From Pseudomonas tensinigenes (lineage in GTDB: Bacteria > Pseudomonadota > Gammaproteobacteria > Pseudomonadales > Pseudomonadaceae), in NCBI RefSeq assembly GCF_014268445.2, contig NZ_CP077089.1, forward strand, positions 424,501 through 488,500: a stretch of 64,000 nt of DNA, given 5' to 3'. The position numbers and the translations under genes are program-made. Of this stretch, positions 57,228-64,000 are shown in pieces. A model generated the notes under the pieces. It had not been told where the DNA came from. It did not search any database and saw only the letters and a list, made by a program, of their open reading frames with translations. Within the stretch, counting starts at the first letter, position 1; every line of letters starts with the position of its first letter.

Positions 57228-58028
57228 TCATGCCGCCAGGGCCTCCATGTCCACCGGAGTTCGGTAGCCATTGTGACTGTGCAGCCTGATCCGATTGTAA
57301 TAATGGGTCAGGTAGCGCAACACATCGGTACTGGCCTCGTCTTCGTTTCGGTAGCCTGTCTTGGGTATCCATTCAGATTTCAAACTGCCAAAGAAACGCT
57401 CCATCGGCGCGTTATCCCAGCAGTTTCCTCGTCGACTCATGCTTTGTTTTATGCGCATGTCCGCCAGCGTTTCACGAAACACTTTACTACTGTAATGACA
57501 GCCCTGATCCGAATGGAACATTAGGTTTTCAGGGCGTCCTCGCGACTCGAAAGCCATCTTTAACGCTCGACAGGTCAGAGCTGAATCCGGACTTCTGGAC
57601 ATCGCCCAGCCGACGATGCGGCGGGCATGCAGATCAAGTACAGCAGCCAGATAAACCCAGTAAGTACCGGCCCAAATGTAAGTCACGTCGCCACACCACA
57701 CTCGATTGGGGGCCTCGACATTGAATTTACGCTCCAAATGATTGGGGGCGTATTGCGCCTCCGCACCGCTGGGTTTGTACCGATGCCTGCGCCGTTGCTG
57801 GCTCTTCAAACCGAGCTCGCGCATCAGGCTACGAGCCATGTAACGACCTACCGACTCTTTTTCGTTACACAGCGCTTTTGACAGGCTGCGCGCGCCCATT
57901 GAGCCGCGACTTTGCTCATGTAATTCGGCAGCCTTGATCTTTAGGCGATCGCGCCCGACATGCACTTTCGCCCGCTGTTTCAGACGCTCGTAATAACTGC
58001 TGCGGTTGATACCAAACACGCCACACAA
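57228..58028 (-). CDS. IS3-family transposase OrfB (DDE catalytic subunit)
   Basis: A 266-residue reading frame of an IS3 transposase catalytic domain: first Asp in WCGDVTYIW, second in FHSDQGCHYSS and Glu in NAPMERFFGSLKSEW, with exactly 35 residues between the second Asp and the Glu, i.e. DD(35)E. It is normally made as an OrfAB fusion: the frame continues open upstream from the TTG at 58028 to the slippery AAAAAAG at 58109-58115. Intact, so the element may be active. Confidence 0.92.
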   Translation of the reverse strand: MCGVFGINRSSYYERLKQRAKVHVGRDRLKIKAAELHEQSRGSMGARSLSKALCNEKESVGRYMARSLMRELGLKSQQRRRHRYKPSGAEAQYAPNHLERKFNVEAPNRVWCGDVTYIWAGTYWVYLAAVLDLHARRIVGWAMSRSPDSALTCRALKMAFESRGRPENLMFHSDQGCHYSSKVFRETLADMRIKQSMSRRGNCWDNAPMERFFGSLKSEWIPKTGYRNEDEASTDVLRYLTHYYNRIRLHSHNGYRTPVDMEALAA

Positions 58029-58069
58029 CTCGGATCTTGGATATTGCTCGCTTAACTCCTCGACCAGCC

Positions 58070-58369
58070 TTACCGATCGAGGGAATCCGACATCAAGAGA
58101 GCTGTAGCCTTTTTTAAAATTTCCTTCTCGCGCTCAATCCGTCGAATTGTTGCTTCCAGTTCTTGGATGCGTTGTTGGTCAACGGTCATGGCCTTGGACT
58201 TCTCAGGCGTCTTGCCGCTGCGCTCCGCACGCAGTTGCTCAACCCAGCGGCGCAGAGCTGTAGGGCCCACGCCCATTGCTTCACAGGCTTCACTCACCGA
58301 ATAGTCTTTATCCAAAACCAGGCAAGCCGCATCCCGTTTGAAATCTGTCGAAAAATATCGTCTGGTCAA
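58070..58369 (-). CDS. IS3-family transposase OrfA (DNA-binding)
   Basis: A 99-residue protein with a helix-turn-helix (FSTDFKRDAACLVLDKDYSVSEACEAMGVGPTALRRWVEQLR) followed by a coiled-coil/leucine-rich helix (QELEATIRRIEREKEILKKATALL). The frameshift heptamer A-AAA-AAG occurs near its end; ribosomes shifting -1 there produce the OrfAB transposase. Confidence 0.92.
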   Translation of the reverse strand: MTRRYFSTDFKRDAACLVLDKDYSVSEACEAMGVGPTALRRWVEQLRAERSGKTPEKSKAMTVDQQRIQELEATIRRIEREKEILKKATALLMSDSLDR

Positions 58370-58436
58370 ATCACACCTCGTCGTTGGGCGTAGATTAACG
58401 CCCTTTAGGGGTGTCCAGAATCATTAAGCCAGATCA

Positions 58437-58910
58437 GACTCGATCTTTCAGGTCGATGTTTGACGCAAGACACCTCGGTCGGCTCCCTCTCCCAGAGGGA
58501 GAGGGGACTGATTGGGGGATGCTGTAGAGGTACGCCGATGTGAAAGATCTCCGCCGAATCCATAATCGACTCGATCTTTCAGGTCGATGTTTGACGCAAG
58601 ACACCTCGGTCGGCTCCCTCTCCTAGAGGGAGAGGGGACTGATTGGGGGACGCTGTAGAGGTACGCCGATGTGAAAGATCTCCGCCGAATCCATAATCGA
58701 CTCGGTCTTTCAGGTCGATGTTTGACGCCAGACACCTCGGTCGGCTCCCTCTCCCAGAGGGAGAGGGGACTGATTGGGGGATGCTGTAGAGGTACGCCGA
58801 TGTGAAAGATCTCCGCCGAATCCATAATCGACTCGGTCTTTCAGGTCGATGTAAAACGCCAGACACCTCGGTCGGCCCCCTCTCCCTCCGGGAGAGGGCT
58901 GGGGTGAGGG
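58437..58910. repeat. Tandem array of 131-bp units, right side of the insertion
   Basis: Units start at 58437, 58568, 58699 and 58830, exactly 131 bp apart, each beginning GACTCG(A/G)TCTTTCAGGTCG and containing GACACCTCGGTCGG, AGAGGGAGAGGGGACTGATT, GATGTGAAAGATCTCCGCCG and CCATAATC. The last is cut short and ends with GGAGAGGGCTGGGGTGAGGG, the complement of the array's left end at 57081. Short open frames here arise from the repeat and are not genes. Confidence 0.9.
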
Positions 58911-58927
58911 TGCTGTTGATCTTGACC

Positions 58928-59020
58928 TCAGGCCACCTGAGCCTTCAACGCCCGCCTCAACGCTACCAACAATTTCACAATCTCCTGCGGATCCAGTCGC
59001 TGCGGCACTTTTACGTCCAT
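58928..59020 (-). CDS. Possible 30-residue small protein
   Basis: A 31-codon frame (ATG 59020 to TGA 58928) coding MDVKVPQRLDPQEIVKLLVA, then ten residues rich in Arg, Ala and Leu. GGAAGAG is 3-4 bases before the ATG, a strong site. Predicted amphipathic helix; no known family. It lies between the repeat array and the AT-rich promoter region that carries TTCTTATTCCTT, divergent from the ABC operon. Coding is supported by the ribosome-binding site and composition only. Confidence 0.45.
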   Translation of the reverse strand: MDVKVPQRLDPQEIVKLLVALRRALKAQVA

Positions 59021-59124
59021 GTTCTCTTCCTTGTTATGTAATTGGCCGGGGGGAGTCTGGCCAAAAGCTGTTCATCCTTGGAGGGCTTTCGTGAAAAAAA
59101 GATCCGTCCTACAGCGCAAAGGAA

Positions 59125-59143
59125 AATAGCCTTCTTATTCCTT
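59125..59143 (+). promoter_or_regulatory. Shared element AATAGC-C-TTCTTATTCCTT upstream of the ABC operon
   Basis: Exact 12-mer TTCTTATTCCTT as at 54388-54399, preceded by the same AATAGC. About 160 bp before the ABC permease start and about 105 bp from the divergent small frame. Between it and the operon the DNA is A/T-rich (to about 59220), fitting a promoter. Confidence 0.55.
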
Positions 59144-59303
59144 CCCGGCAAACCCACAAGATAGTTTTTTGGGTGATATCAATATGCTTTAACGGTATTT
59201 AAATTCTTGTTTTTATACCTATAAAGTCGGTGCTTGCCGGACAGCCATCCGCTGTCCATGGACTGCACCACCGTCGCTTACCGAGCGATGTCCAGGACGT
59301 TTC

Positions 59304-59969
59304 ATGACCTTCGATTACGCTTTTATCCTCAGCACCCTGCCGGCGTTTCTCAAAGCCGTGGGCGTGACGCTGCAGGTCGGTTTTATCGCCATAGGCACCT
59401 CGCTGCTGGTGGCGCTGCTCAACGCGACGATTCTGGTGTTCCGCACGCCGTACCTGCAAAAACTGGTCGGCCTGTATGTGGAGCTGGCGCGCAACACGCC
59501 GCTGTTGATCCAGTTGTTTTTCGTCTACTTCGCCTTGCCGGCAGTGGGGGTCCAGGTTTCCGGTTTCACCGCCGCGATCATCACCATGACCTTCCTCGGC
59601 GGCGCTTACCTCACCGAAGTGCTGCGTGCCGGCGTCGATGCGGTGCCGCAGGCGCAACTGGAATCAGGGCGCTCGATCGGCCTGTCCCACGGCCAGTTGC
59701 TGCGCTACGTGATCCTGCCGCAAGCGGGGATTCTCAGTCTGCCGTCGTTGTTTGCCAATTTCATTTTTCTGCTCAAGGAAACCACCGTGGTCTCGGCGGT
59801 GGCGGTGCCGGAAATTCTCTACACCACCAAGAGCTACATCGCGCTCTATTACAAAACCTACGAAATGCTCGCCGTGCTGACGCTGATCTGCGTGCTGCTG
59901 TTCCTGCCGCTGTCGCTATTGCTCAGCCGTTTGGAAAGGAGGCTCCAGCATGGCCAGTTCGGGTCTTGA
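59304..59969 (+). CDS. Polar amino-acid ABC transporter permease 1
   Basis: A 221-residue permease of the HisM/GlnP family with about five membrane helices and the EAA loop region (ESGRSIGLSHGQLLRYVILPQAGI); VELARNTPLLIQLFFVYF is the family's second signature. It forms half of the channel for an amino acid, possibly a sulfur-containing one given the neighbourhood. The next gene overlaps it by 20 bp; AGGAC lies upstream of the start. First of a four-gene operon. Confidence 0.93.
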   Translation: MTFDYAFILSTLPAFLKAVGVTLQVGFIAIGTSLLVALLNATILVFRTPYLQKLVGLYVELARNTPLLIQLFFVYFALPAVGVQVSGFTAAIITMTFLGGAYLTEVLRAGVDAVPQAQLESGRSIGLSHGQLLRYVILPQAGILSLPSLFANFIFLLKETTVVSAVAVPEILYTTKSYIALYYKTYEMLAVLTLICVLLFLPLSLLLSRLERRLQHGQFGS

Positions 59970-60609
59970 ACTGCTCTGGGTGTCGTTGCCGCAATTGGCC
60001 AAGGGCGCCGGACAAACCTTGTCGATCTCGTTTCTGAGCATTGCCATCAGCACTGTCGGCGGCGTGCTCTACGGCGTGTTGCGCACGCTCAACGTGACGT
60101 GGCTGAATGCGATTTTGCGGGTCTATCTGGAGCTGTTCCGGGCGATTCCGGTGCTGGTCTGGTTGTATCTGTTGTTCTTCGGTCTGCCGATTTTCTTCGG
60201 CCTGAGCATTCCCAGCTTTTGGTGCGCGGTGCTGGTGCTGTCGCTGTGGGGCGCCAGCGAGGTCGGCGAAGTGGCGCGTGGTGCGCTGCATTCGTTGCCA
60301 CGCGGACAGCGTGAAGCGGGGCTGTCGATCGGTCTGAACGCCGCGCAACTCTACGGCTACGTGTTGCTGCCGCAAGCACTGAAACGCATGACGCCGCCGA
60401 CCATCAACGTCTACACGCGAATCATCAAGACCAGTTCGCTGGCGGTGCTGATCGGTGTGGTCGACGTGATCAAGGTCGGCCAGCAGATCATCGAGCGCAC
60501 TTACGAATCGGTGCTGATCTACGGCGCGCTGTTCCTGTTTTTCTTTTTCATCTGCTACCCGCTGTCGGCCGCCTCGCGCGTGCTGGAGCGGCGCTGGACG
60601 CAAGCATGA
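59950..60609 (+). CDS. Polar amino-acid ABC transporter permease 2
   Basis: A 219-residue partner permease with the same family motifs (LELFRAIPVLVWLYLLFFGLP, REAGLSIGLNAAQLYGYVLLPQAL) and five membrane helices. Two different permeases imply a heterodimeric channel. It overlaps its neighbours by 20 bp (upstream) and 4 bp (ATGA, downstream), showing tight translational coupling. Confidence 0.93.
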   Translation: MASSGLELLWVSLPQLAKGAGQTLSISFLSIAISTVGGVLYGVLRTLNVTWLNAILRVYLELFRAIPVLVWLYLLFFGLPIFFGLSIPSFWCAVLVLSLWGASEVGEVARGALHSLPRGQREAGLSIGLNAAQLYGYVLLPQALKRMTPPTINVYTRIIKTSSLAVLIGVVDVIKVGQQIIERTYESVLIYGALFLFFFFICYPLSAASRVLERRWTQA

Positions 60610-61388
60610 GCGCATTGATCGAGTTTCACGGCTTCAACAAATTTTATGGTGAGCAGCAGGTGCTTAACGGCATCGATCTGCAGGTGCAGAGCGGTGAAGT
60701 GATCGTCATCCTCGGCCCCAGCGGCTGCGGCAAAAGCACCTTGCTGCGTTGCCTCAATGGTCTGGAAGAAGCCCACAGCGGCAGCCTGAAATTTCTCGGC
60801 CGTGAGCTGCTGGGCAAGGCCACCGACTGGCGCGAGATCCGTCAGCAGATCGGTATGGTGTTCCAGAGTTATCACCTGTTTCCGCACATGAGCGTGCTCG
60901 ACAACCTGCTGCTCGGCCCGCTCAAAGTGCAGAAGCGCCAGCGTCGCGAAGCGCAGCAGCAAGCCGAAGCCCTGCTCGAACGCGTTAGCTTGGCCGACAA
61001 GCGCGACGCCTTCCCGCGTCAGTTGTCCGGCGGCCAGCAGCAACGCATCGCCATCGTCCGCTCGTTGTGCATGAACCCACGGGTCATGCTCTTCGACGAA
61101 GTCACCGCCGCCCTTGACCCGGAGATGGTCAAGGAAGTTTTGCAGGTCATTCAGGGCTTGGCCCGCGAAGGCATGACCCTGTTGATCGTCACCCATGAAA
61201 TGGCCTTCGCCCGCGCGGTGGCCGACCGCATTGTGTTCATGGATGCCGGGCGCATCCTTGAACAGAACCCGCCCGAGATTTTCTTTACGAACCCGCAAAC
61301 CGCACGCGCGCAGCAGTTTCTGGAGAAGTTCTCCTTCGTTGCAACACTGCCAAAAACGAATCCGACAAAGGAACTGGAACTGTTATGA
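60606..61388 (+). CDS. Amino-acid ABC transporter ATPase
   Basis: A 260-residue ATPase of the GlnQ/HisP group: Walker A GPSGCGKST, Q-loop MVFQSYHLFPHMSVLDNLLLGP, signature LSGGQQQRIAIVRSL, Walker B VMLFDEVTAALD and H-loop LLIVTHEMAFARAVADRIVFM. Drives import with the two permeases. Overlaps the binding-protein gene by 4 bp. Confidence 0.95.
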   Translation: MSALIEFHGFNKFYGEQQVLNGIDLQVQSGEVIVILGPSGCGKSTLLRCLNGLEEAHSGSLKFLGRELLGKATDWREIRQQIGMVFQSYHLFPHMSVLDNLLLGPLKVQKRQRREAQQQAEALLERVSLADKRDAFPRQLSGGQQQRIAIVRSLCMNPRVMLFDEVTAALDPEMVKEVLQVIQGLAREGMTLLIVTHEMAFARAVADRIVFMDAGRILEQNPPEIFFTNPQTARAQQFLEKFSFVATLPKTNPTKELELL

Positions 61389-62257
61389 AAACTGCCGCTT
61401 TTTTACTGCCCCTGCTCAGCCTCGCCTTGCTTGCCGGTTGCAGCAAGACCGAAGAACCGCCAAAACCGAAAGTCGCCAGCGAAAGCACCGCGCCGGCTGG
61501 TTATCTGGACAAGATCAAGGCTCGCGACAAGTTGATTGTCGGCGTCTTCACCGATAAGCCGCCATTCGGCTTTGTCGATGAGGCCGGGCGCTACGTCGGC
61601 TTTGATACTGATATCGGCCGGCGTTTCGCCAAGGATCTGCTCGGCGATGAAAACAAGGTCGAGTTCGTTGCTGTTGAACCCGCGAGCCGCATCCCGTTCC
61701 TGCAAAGCGACAAGGTCGACCTGATCCTCGCCAACATGACCGTCACGCCTGAGCGCAAGGAAGCGGTGGAATTCACCAACCCGAACCTCAAGGTTGCGGT
61801 GCAGGCGTTGGTGCCGCAAAGCAGCTCGGTGAAAAGCCTCGATGATCTGGCGACCCGCACCACTATCGTCACCACCGGTACCACTGCGGATATCTGGCTG
61901 ACCAAGAATCATCCGGACTGGAAACTGCTCAAGTTCGAGAAAAACTCCGAATCGCTGCAAGCCTTGGCCAACGGCCGTGGCGATGCCTATGCGCAGGACA
62001 ACCTGGTGCTGTTCAGCTGGGCCAAGCAGAACCCGGGCTATCGCGTGCTGGATGAAAAGCTCGGTGCCGAAGCGCCGATTGCGCCGGCGGTGAAGAAGGG
62101 CAATATCGAGCTGCGTGACTGGGTGAATACAGAGCTGGTCAAGCTGGGTGAGGAGAAGTATCTGCTCAAGCTGTACGACCAATATGTGCGTAAAGAGCTG
62201 AGCGATGACACCAAGCCTGAGAGCGTGATTGTCGAGGGTGGCAAGTGGCAGGGGTGA
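61385..62257 (+). CDS. Amino-acid ABC transporter binding lipoprotein
   Basis: A 290-residue lipoprotein (LLAGC lipobox, Cys near residue 19) with a family-3 solute-binding fold: KIKARDKLIVGVFTDKPPFGFVDEAGRYVGFDTDIGRRFAKDLLGDENKVEFVAVEPASRIPFLQSDKVDLILANMTVTPERKEAVEF would be typical of a polar amino-acid receptor; the DKPPFGF and DLILANMTVTPER blocks are the clearest. Substrate unknown: sequence looks like acidic or cystine-type receptors, and the shared promoter element with a sulfur-linked operon favours cystine or another sulfur amino acid. A large repeat follows the stop. Confidence 0.92.
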   Translation: MKTAAFLLPLLSLALLAGCSKTEEPPKPKVASESTAPAGYLDKIKARDKLIVGVFTDKPPFGFVDEAGRYVGFDTDIGRRFAKDLLGDENKVEFVAVEPASRIPFLQSDKVDLILANMTVTPERKEAVEFTNPNLKVAVQALVPQSSSVKSLDDLATRTTIVTTGTTADIWLTKNHPDWKLLKFEKNSESLQALANGRGDAYAQDNLVLFSWAKQNPGYRVLDEKLGAEAPIAPAVKKGNIELRDWVNTELVKLGEEKYLLKLYDQYVRKELSDDTKPESVIVEGGKWQG

Positions 62258-62285
62258 TTGCCTGTTGAATCGGTGGTGAGGCCTG

Positions 62286-62592
62286 CCCCTCACCCCAGCC
62301 CTCTCCCGAGGGAGAGGGAGCCGACCGAGGTGTCCTGCGTCATACATCGACCTGAAAAACCGAGTCGATTATGGATTCACAGAGTCATTTTCAGGTCGGA
62401 GTAATTCAACAGCATTCCCCAATCAGTCCCTCTCCCGTAGCGAGAGGGAGCCGACCGAGGTGTCTTGCATCAGACATCGACCTGCGGAACCGAGTCGATT
62501 ATGGATTCACAGATGCATTTTCACGTCGGCGTAGTTCCCGAACATCCCCCGGTCAGTCCCCTCTCCCTCTGGGAGAGGGCTAGGGTGAGGGG
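62286..62592. repeat. Large inverted repeat element, two units
   Basis: Begins CCCCTCACCCCAGCCCTCTC and ends GGAGAGGGCTAGGGTGAGGGG; inside, GAGCCGACCGAGGTGTC and CGAGTCGATTATGGATTCAC each occur twice about 131 bp apart. Orientation is opposite to the array at 58437. Confidence 0.85.
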
Positions 62593-62608
62593 CTTTTGGC
62601 TGGAACGC

Positions 62609-63805
62609 TCAATCCGGCCAATGCCACGCCGGCTCATCCAGCACCCGCTGGCCGACAATCCCGGTCTGCCCCAGGGTTTTCTCCAGCACAATGCAATTGC
62701 ACTCGGGATCTTCCTGCAATGCCGAAATCAACCGCCGCGCATGTGACACCACCCACACCTGACATTGCTCCGAGGCACGGATAATCAACCGCGCCAACGC
62801 TGGCAACAGATCCGGATGCAGACTGGTTTCCGGTTCGTTCAGTACCATCAATGACGGTGGCCGTGGCGTCAGTAATGCCGCGACCAGCAGCAGATAGCGC
62901 AGCGTCCCGTCCGACAACTCCGCCGCCGATAACGGCCGCAACAAGCCTTCCTGATAAAACTCGATGGCAAACCGTCCACCAGCCTGCGCTTCGATATGCA
63001 CCCGCGCGCCAGGAAACGCATCGGTAATCGCCGCACGCATCGCATCCCCATCACCAATCTCGATGATGGTCTGCAACGCCGCCGCCAGATCCCGCCCGTC
63101 GTGATACAGCACCGGCGTGCGCGTGCCCAATTGCGGCTGGCGCACCGGTGCATCGGCATCGCTGCGAAAGTGATCGTAAAAGCGCCAGCGGCGAATGAAC
63201 TCACGCATCTGGAACACTTCCGGTGAGCTGCGCAGGCTGCCGACCTGATCGAACAGGCTGTCGAAGTTCGGCGTGTGTTGCGCCAGCACATCCCATTTTC
63301 GTTCGGTGCGTGCGCGGATCATCGGGCCGTCGCGATCGACCAGCAGGCTGGCGGGGCGGTAAAGCGGGCCGGCCCAGATGCATTCGCGCTTGATCTGCGG
63401 GTCGAGGCTGAAGCGCGAAGGGATTGGTCGCGAATGCTCGGGCAGCATGAAGTGACCGTTGGAATCGGGCAGCCCGAGGCTGATCGAATAACTGAAATCT
63501 TCCCCGGCGAACCCCAGGCGCAGTCGCTTCACCCCCTGGCGCACCGTCGACTGAATGGGCACTTCGCCGTTGCGCATACGCCGACTGATGGTTTCCGGCC
63601 CGGCCCAGAAGGTCGACTCCAGTCCGCCTTCACGGGCCAGCGCATTGACGACGCCACCCTGCGCGGTTTCCGCCAGCAAGCGCAAGGCGCGGTAGAGGTT
63701 GGACTTGCCGCTGCCGTTGGGGCCGGTGATCAGGTTCAGCCGGCCCAGCGGGATCACCAGTTTGTTGATCGAACGGTAATTGGCCACTGCCAGAGTGTTG
63801 AGCAT
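62609..63805 (-). CDS. AAA-family ATPase (RecF/SMC-like, COG4637 type)
   Basis: A 398-residue ATPase: Walker A GPNGSGKSN (28-36) directly after the opening beta strand (MLNTLAVANYRSINKLVIPL, the RecF/OLD N-terminus), signature-like LSAAELSDGTLRYLLLVAALL, Walker B LMVLNEPETSLHP and the late WVVSHARRLISAL (switch His). No nuclease (TOPRIM) domain is visible, so it is a stand-alone predicted ATPase rather than an OLD nuclease. Function unknown; DNA repair, defence or toxin roles are known for relatives. Divergent from a gene entering the window's right edge. Confidence 0.85.
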   Translation of the reverse strand: MLNTLAVANYRSINKLVIPLGRLNLITGPNGSGKSNLYRALRLLAETAQGGVVNALAREGGLESTFWAGPETISRRMRNGEVPIQSTVRQGVKRLRLGFAGEDFSYSISLGLPDSNGHFMLPEHSRPIPSRFSLDPQIKRECIWAGPLYRPASLLVDRDGPMIRARTERKWDVLAQHTPNFDSLFDQVGSLRSSPEVFQMREFIRRWRFYDHFRSDADAPVRQPQLGTRTPVLYHDGRDLAAALQTIIEIGDGDAMRAAITDAFPGARVHIEAQAGGRFAIEFYQEGLLRPLSAAELSDGTLRYLLLVAALLTPRPPSLMVLNEPETSLHPDLLPALARLIIRASEQCQVWVVSHARRLISALQEDPECNCIVLEKTLGQTGIVGQRVLDEPAWHWPD

Positions 63806-63831
63806 GGAATTCCTTCTCTTGAGGCGCCCAT

Positions 63832-63857
63832 TGTAGGAGCTGCCGAAGGCTCCTACA
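63832..63857. repeat. Short REP hairpin (TGTAGGAGC ... GCTCCTACA)
   Basis: A single 9-bp-arm hairpin from the same family as 25257-25324, between divergent genes. Confidence 0.75.
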
Positions 63858-63952
63858 GGGAAATGTTGTGATCGCGCAGGCGAAGGCGGAACCCTGTTCT
63901 AAGCTCACAGTCGTATCGTCACTTGCACGTTCGTACACAGGAAGGAGTCTGC

Positions 63953-64000
63953 ATGGCGAGTCCCGGTTTGAAAACAGCGGTCATGCTGAGTCTGTTCACC
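63953..64000 (+). CDS. Start of a gene cut by the right edge
   Basis: ATG 63953 with GGAAGGAG 6 bases upstream and 16 codons to the edge (MASPGLKTAVMLSLFT). The beginning looks like a signal-anchor or membrane segment (AVMLSLFT). Nothing further can be said. Confidence 0.7.
   Translation, partial: MASPGLKTAVMLSLFT

Larger units (their letters stand above)
57180..58436 (-). mobile_element. IS3-family insertion sequence with imperfect 26-bp terminal repeats
   Basis: A complete-looking element of 1257 bp: terminal inverted repeats of 26 bp (57180-57205 beginning TGATCTGG and ending CTGGACAC; 58411-58436 the matching end ...CCAGATCA), differing at six positions. It encodes orfA and orfB with the usual programmed -1 frameshift. 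It interrupts a 131-bp tandem repeat array: the repeat sequence stops at CCATAATCGGG on the left and resumes with GACTCGATC on the right. The expected 3-5-bp target duplication is not evident (GGG left, GAC right), so either it decayed or the ends differ by a base or two. Family IS3; subgroup not assigned. Confidence 0.9.

Noticed and set aside
58448..58866. Overlapping minus-strand frames of 95-125 codons
   Set aside because: Their translations repeat every 131 bp because they are read through the tandem array; no ribosome-binding site or family.
58437..58910. Array considered as CRISPR
   Set aside because: Units are 131 bp and nearly identical throughout, with no unique spacers and no cas genes.

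Overview
The window is GC-rich DNA of a fluorescent Pseudomonas (P. fluorescens / P. koreensis type; species not determinable by eye). Supporting signs are the gabD-gabT, PAS-GGDEF-EAL, desA, oscA-sbp-cysTWA and ats/atsK loci in a Pseudomonas-like layout, a Pseudomonas-type tRNA-Arg, and many intergenic REP-like hairpins of several families.

Layout. 1-3.2 kb: 3' end of a NodT/OprM-type efflux outer-membrane protein, a small membrane protein and a DUF945 (YdgA-like) protein. 3.5-9.9 kb: a complete pgaABCD operon for poly-beta-1,6-N-acetylglucosamine. 10-15.5 kb: a Rieske-FAD oxidoreductase, a secreted PEBP protein, a VWA lipoprotein coupled to an ECF sigma factor and its probable anti-sigma factor, and a small acidic protein. 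15.5-19 kb: tRNA-Arg(CCG), then gabD and gabT. 19-25 kb: a receiver-HDOD protein, a PAS-GGEEF diguanylate cyclase, the desaturase DesA and a PAS-GGDEF-EAL protein. 25-29.3 kb: the sulfate uptake block oscA-sbp-cysT-cysW-cysA. 29.4-36.2 kb: a DUF962 protein, a Crp/Fnr regulator, a periplasmic hydroxyisourate hydrolase plus a GlcG/HbpS-type protein divergent from a two-component system, and an AraC regulator divergent from a second desaturase.

36.4-62.3 kb is mostly sulfur scavenging: arylsulfatase AtsA with a transporter (AtsC, double-length AtsB, divergent AtsR), a LysR regulator divergent from the 2-oxoglutarate-dependent alkylsulfatase AtsK, a second formylglycine-type sulfatase, another LysR regulator divergent from a TonB-dependent receptor followed by a periplasmic arylsulfotransferase, two small low-GC genes, a dedicated tonB-exbB-exbD operon, an RBBP9-like hydrolase with a shortened sigma-54 AAA+ regulator, an orphan MetQ/NlpA-type binding protein, an IS3-family element inside a tandem repeat array, and a four-gene amino-acid-type ABC transporter. 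The window ends with an AAA ATPase and the first codons of another gene.

How it fits together. Sulfate is imported by Sbp-CysTWA. When sulfate is short, sulfate esters would be taken up through the TonB receptor (energised by TonB-ExbBD) and AtsRBC, then cleaved by AtsA, AtsK and the second sulfatase. Shared promoter words (GCAAnCTCTTAT; TTCTTATTCCTT) tie several of these operons together. The most interesting items are the TonB-receptor / arylsulfotransferase / dedicated TonB block, the shared promoter elements, the two-component system with a perfect ATTACAA-GT-TTGTAAT palindrome next to hydroxyisourate hydrolase, the sigma-54 AAA+ protein with GSYSGS in place of GAFTGA and no visible DNA-binding domain, and the 131-bp repeat array split by an insertion sequence. 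All functional statements rest on reading of motifs and gene order; no database search was run.
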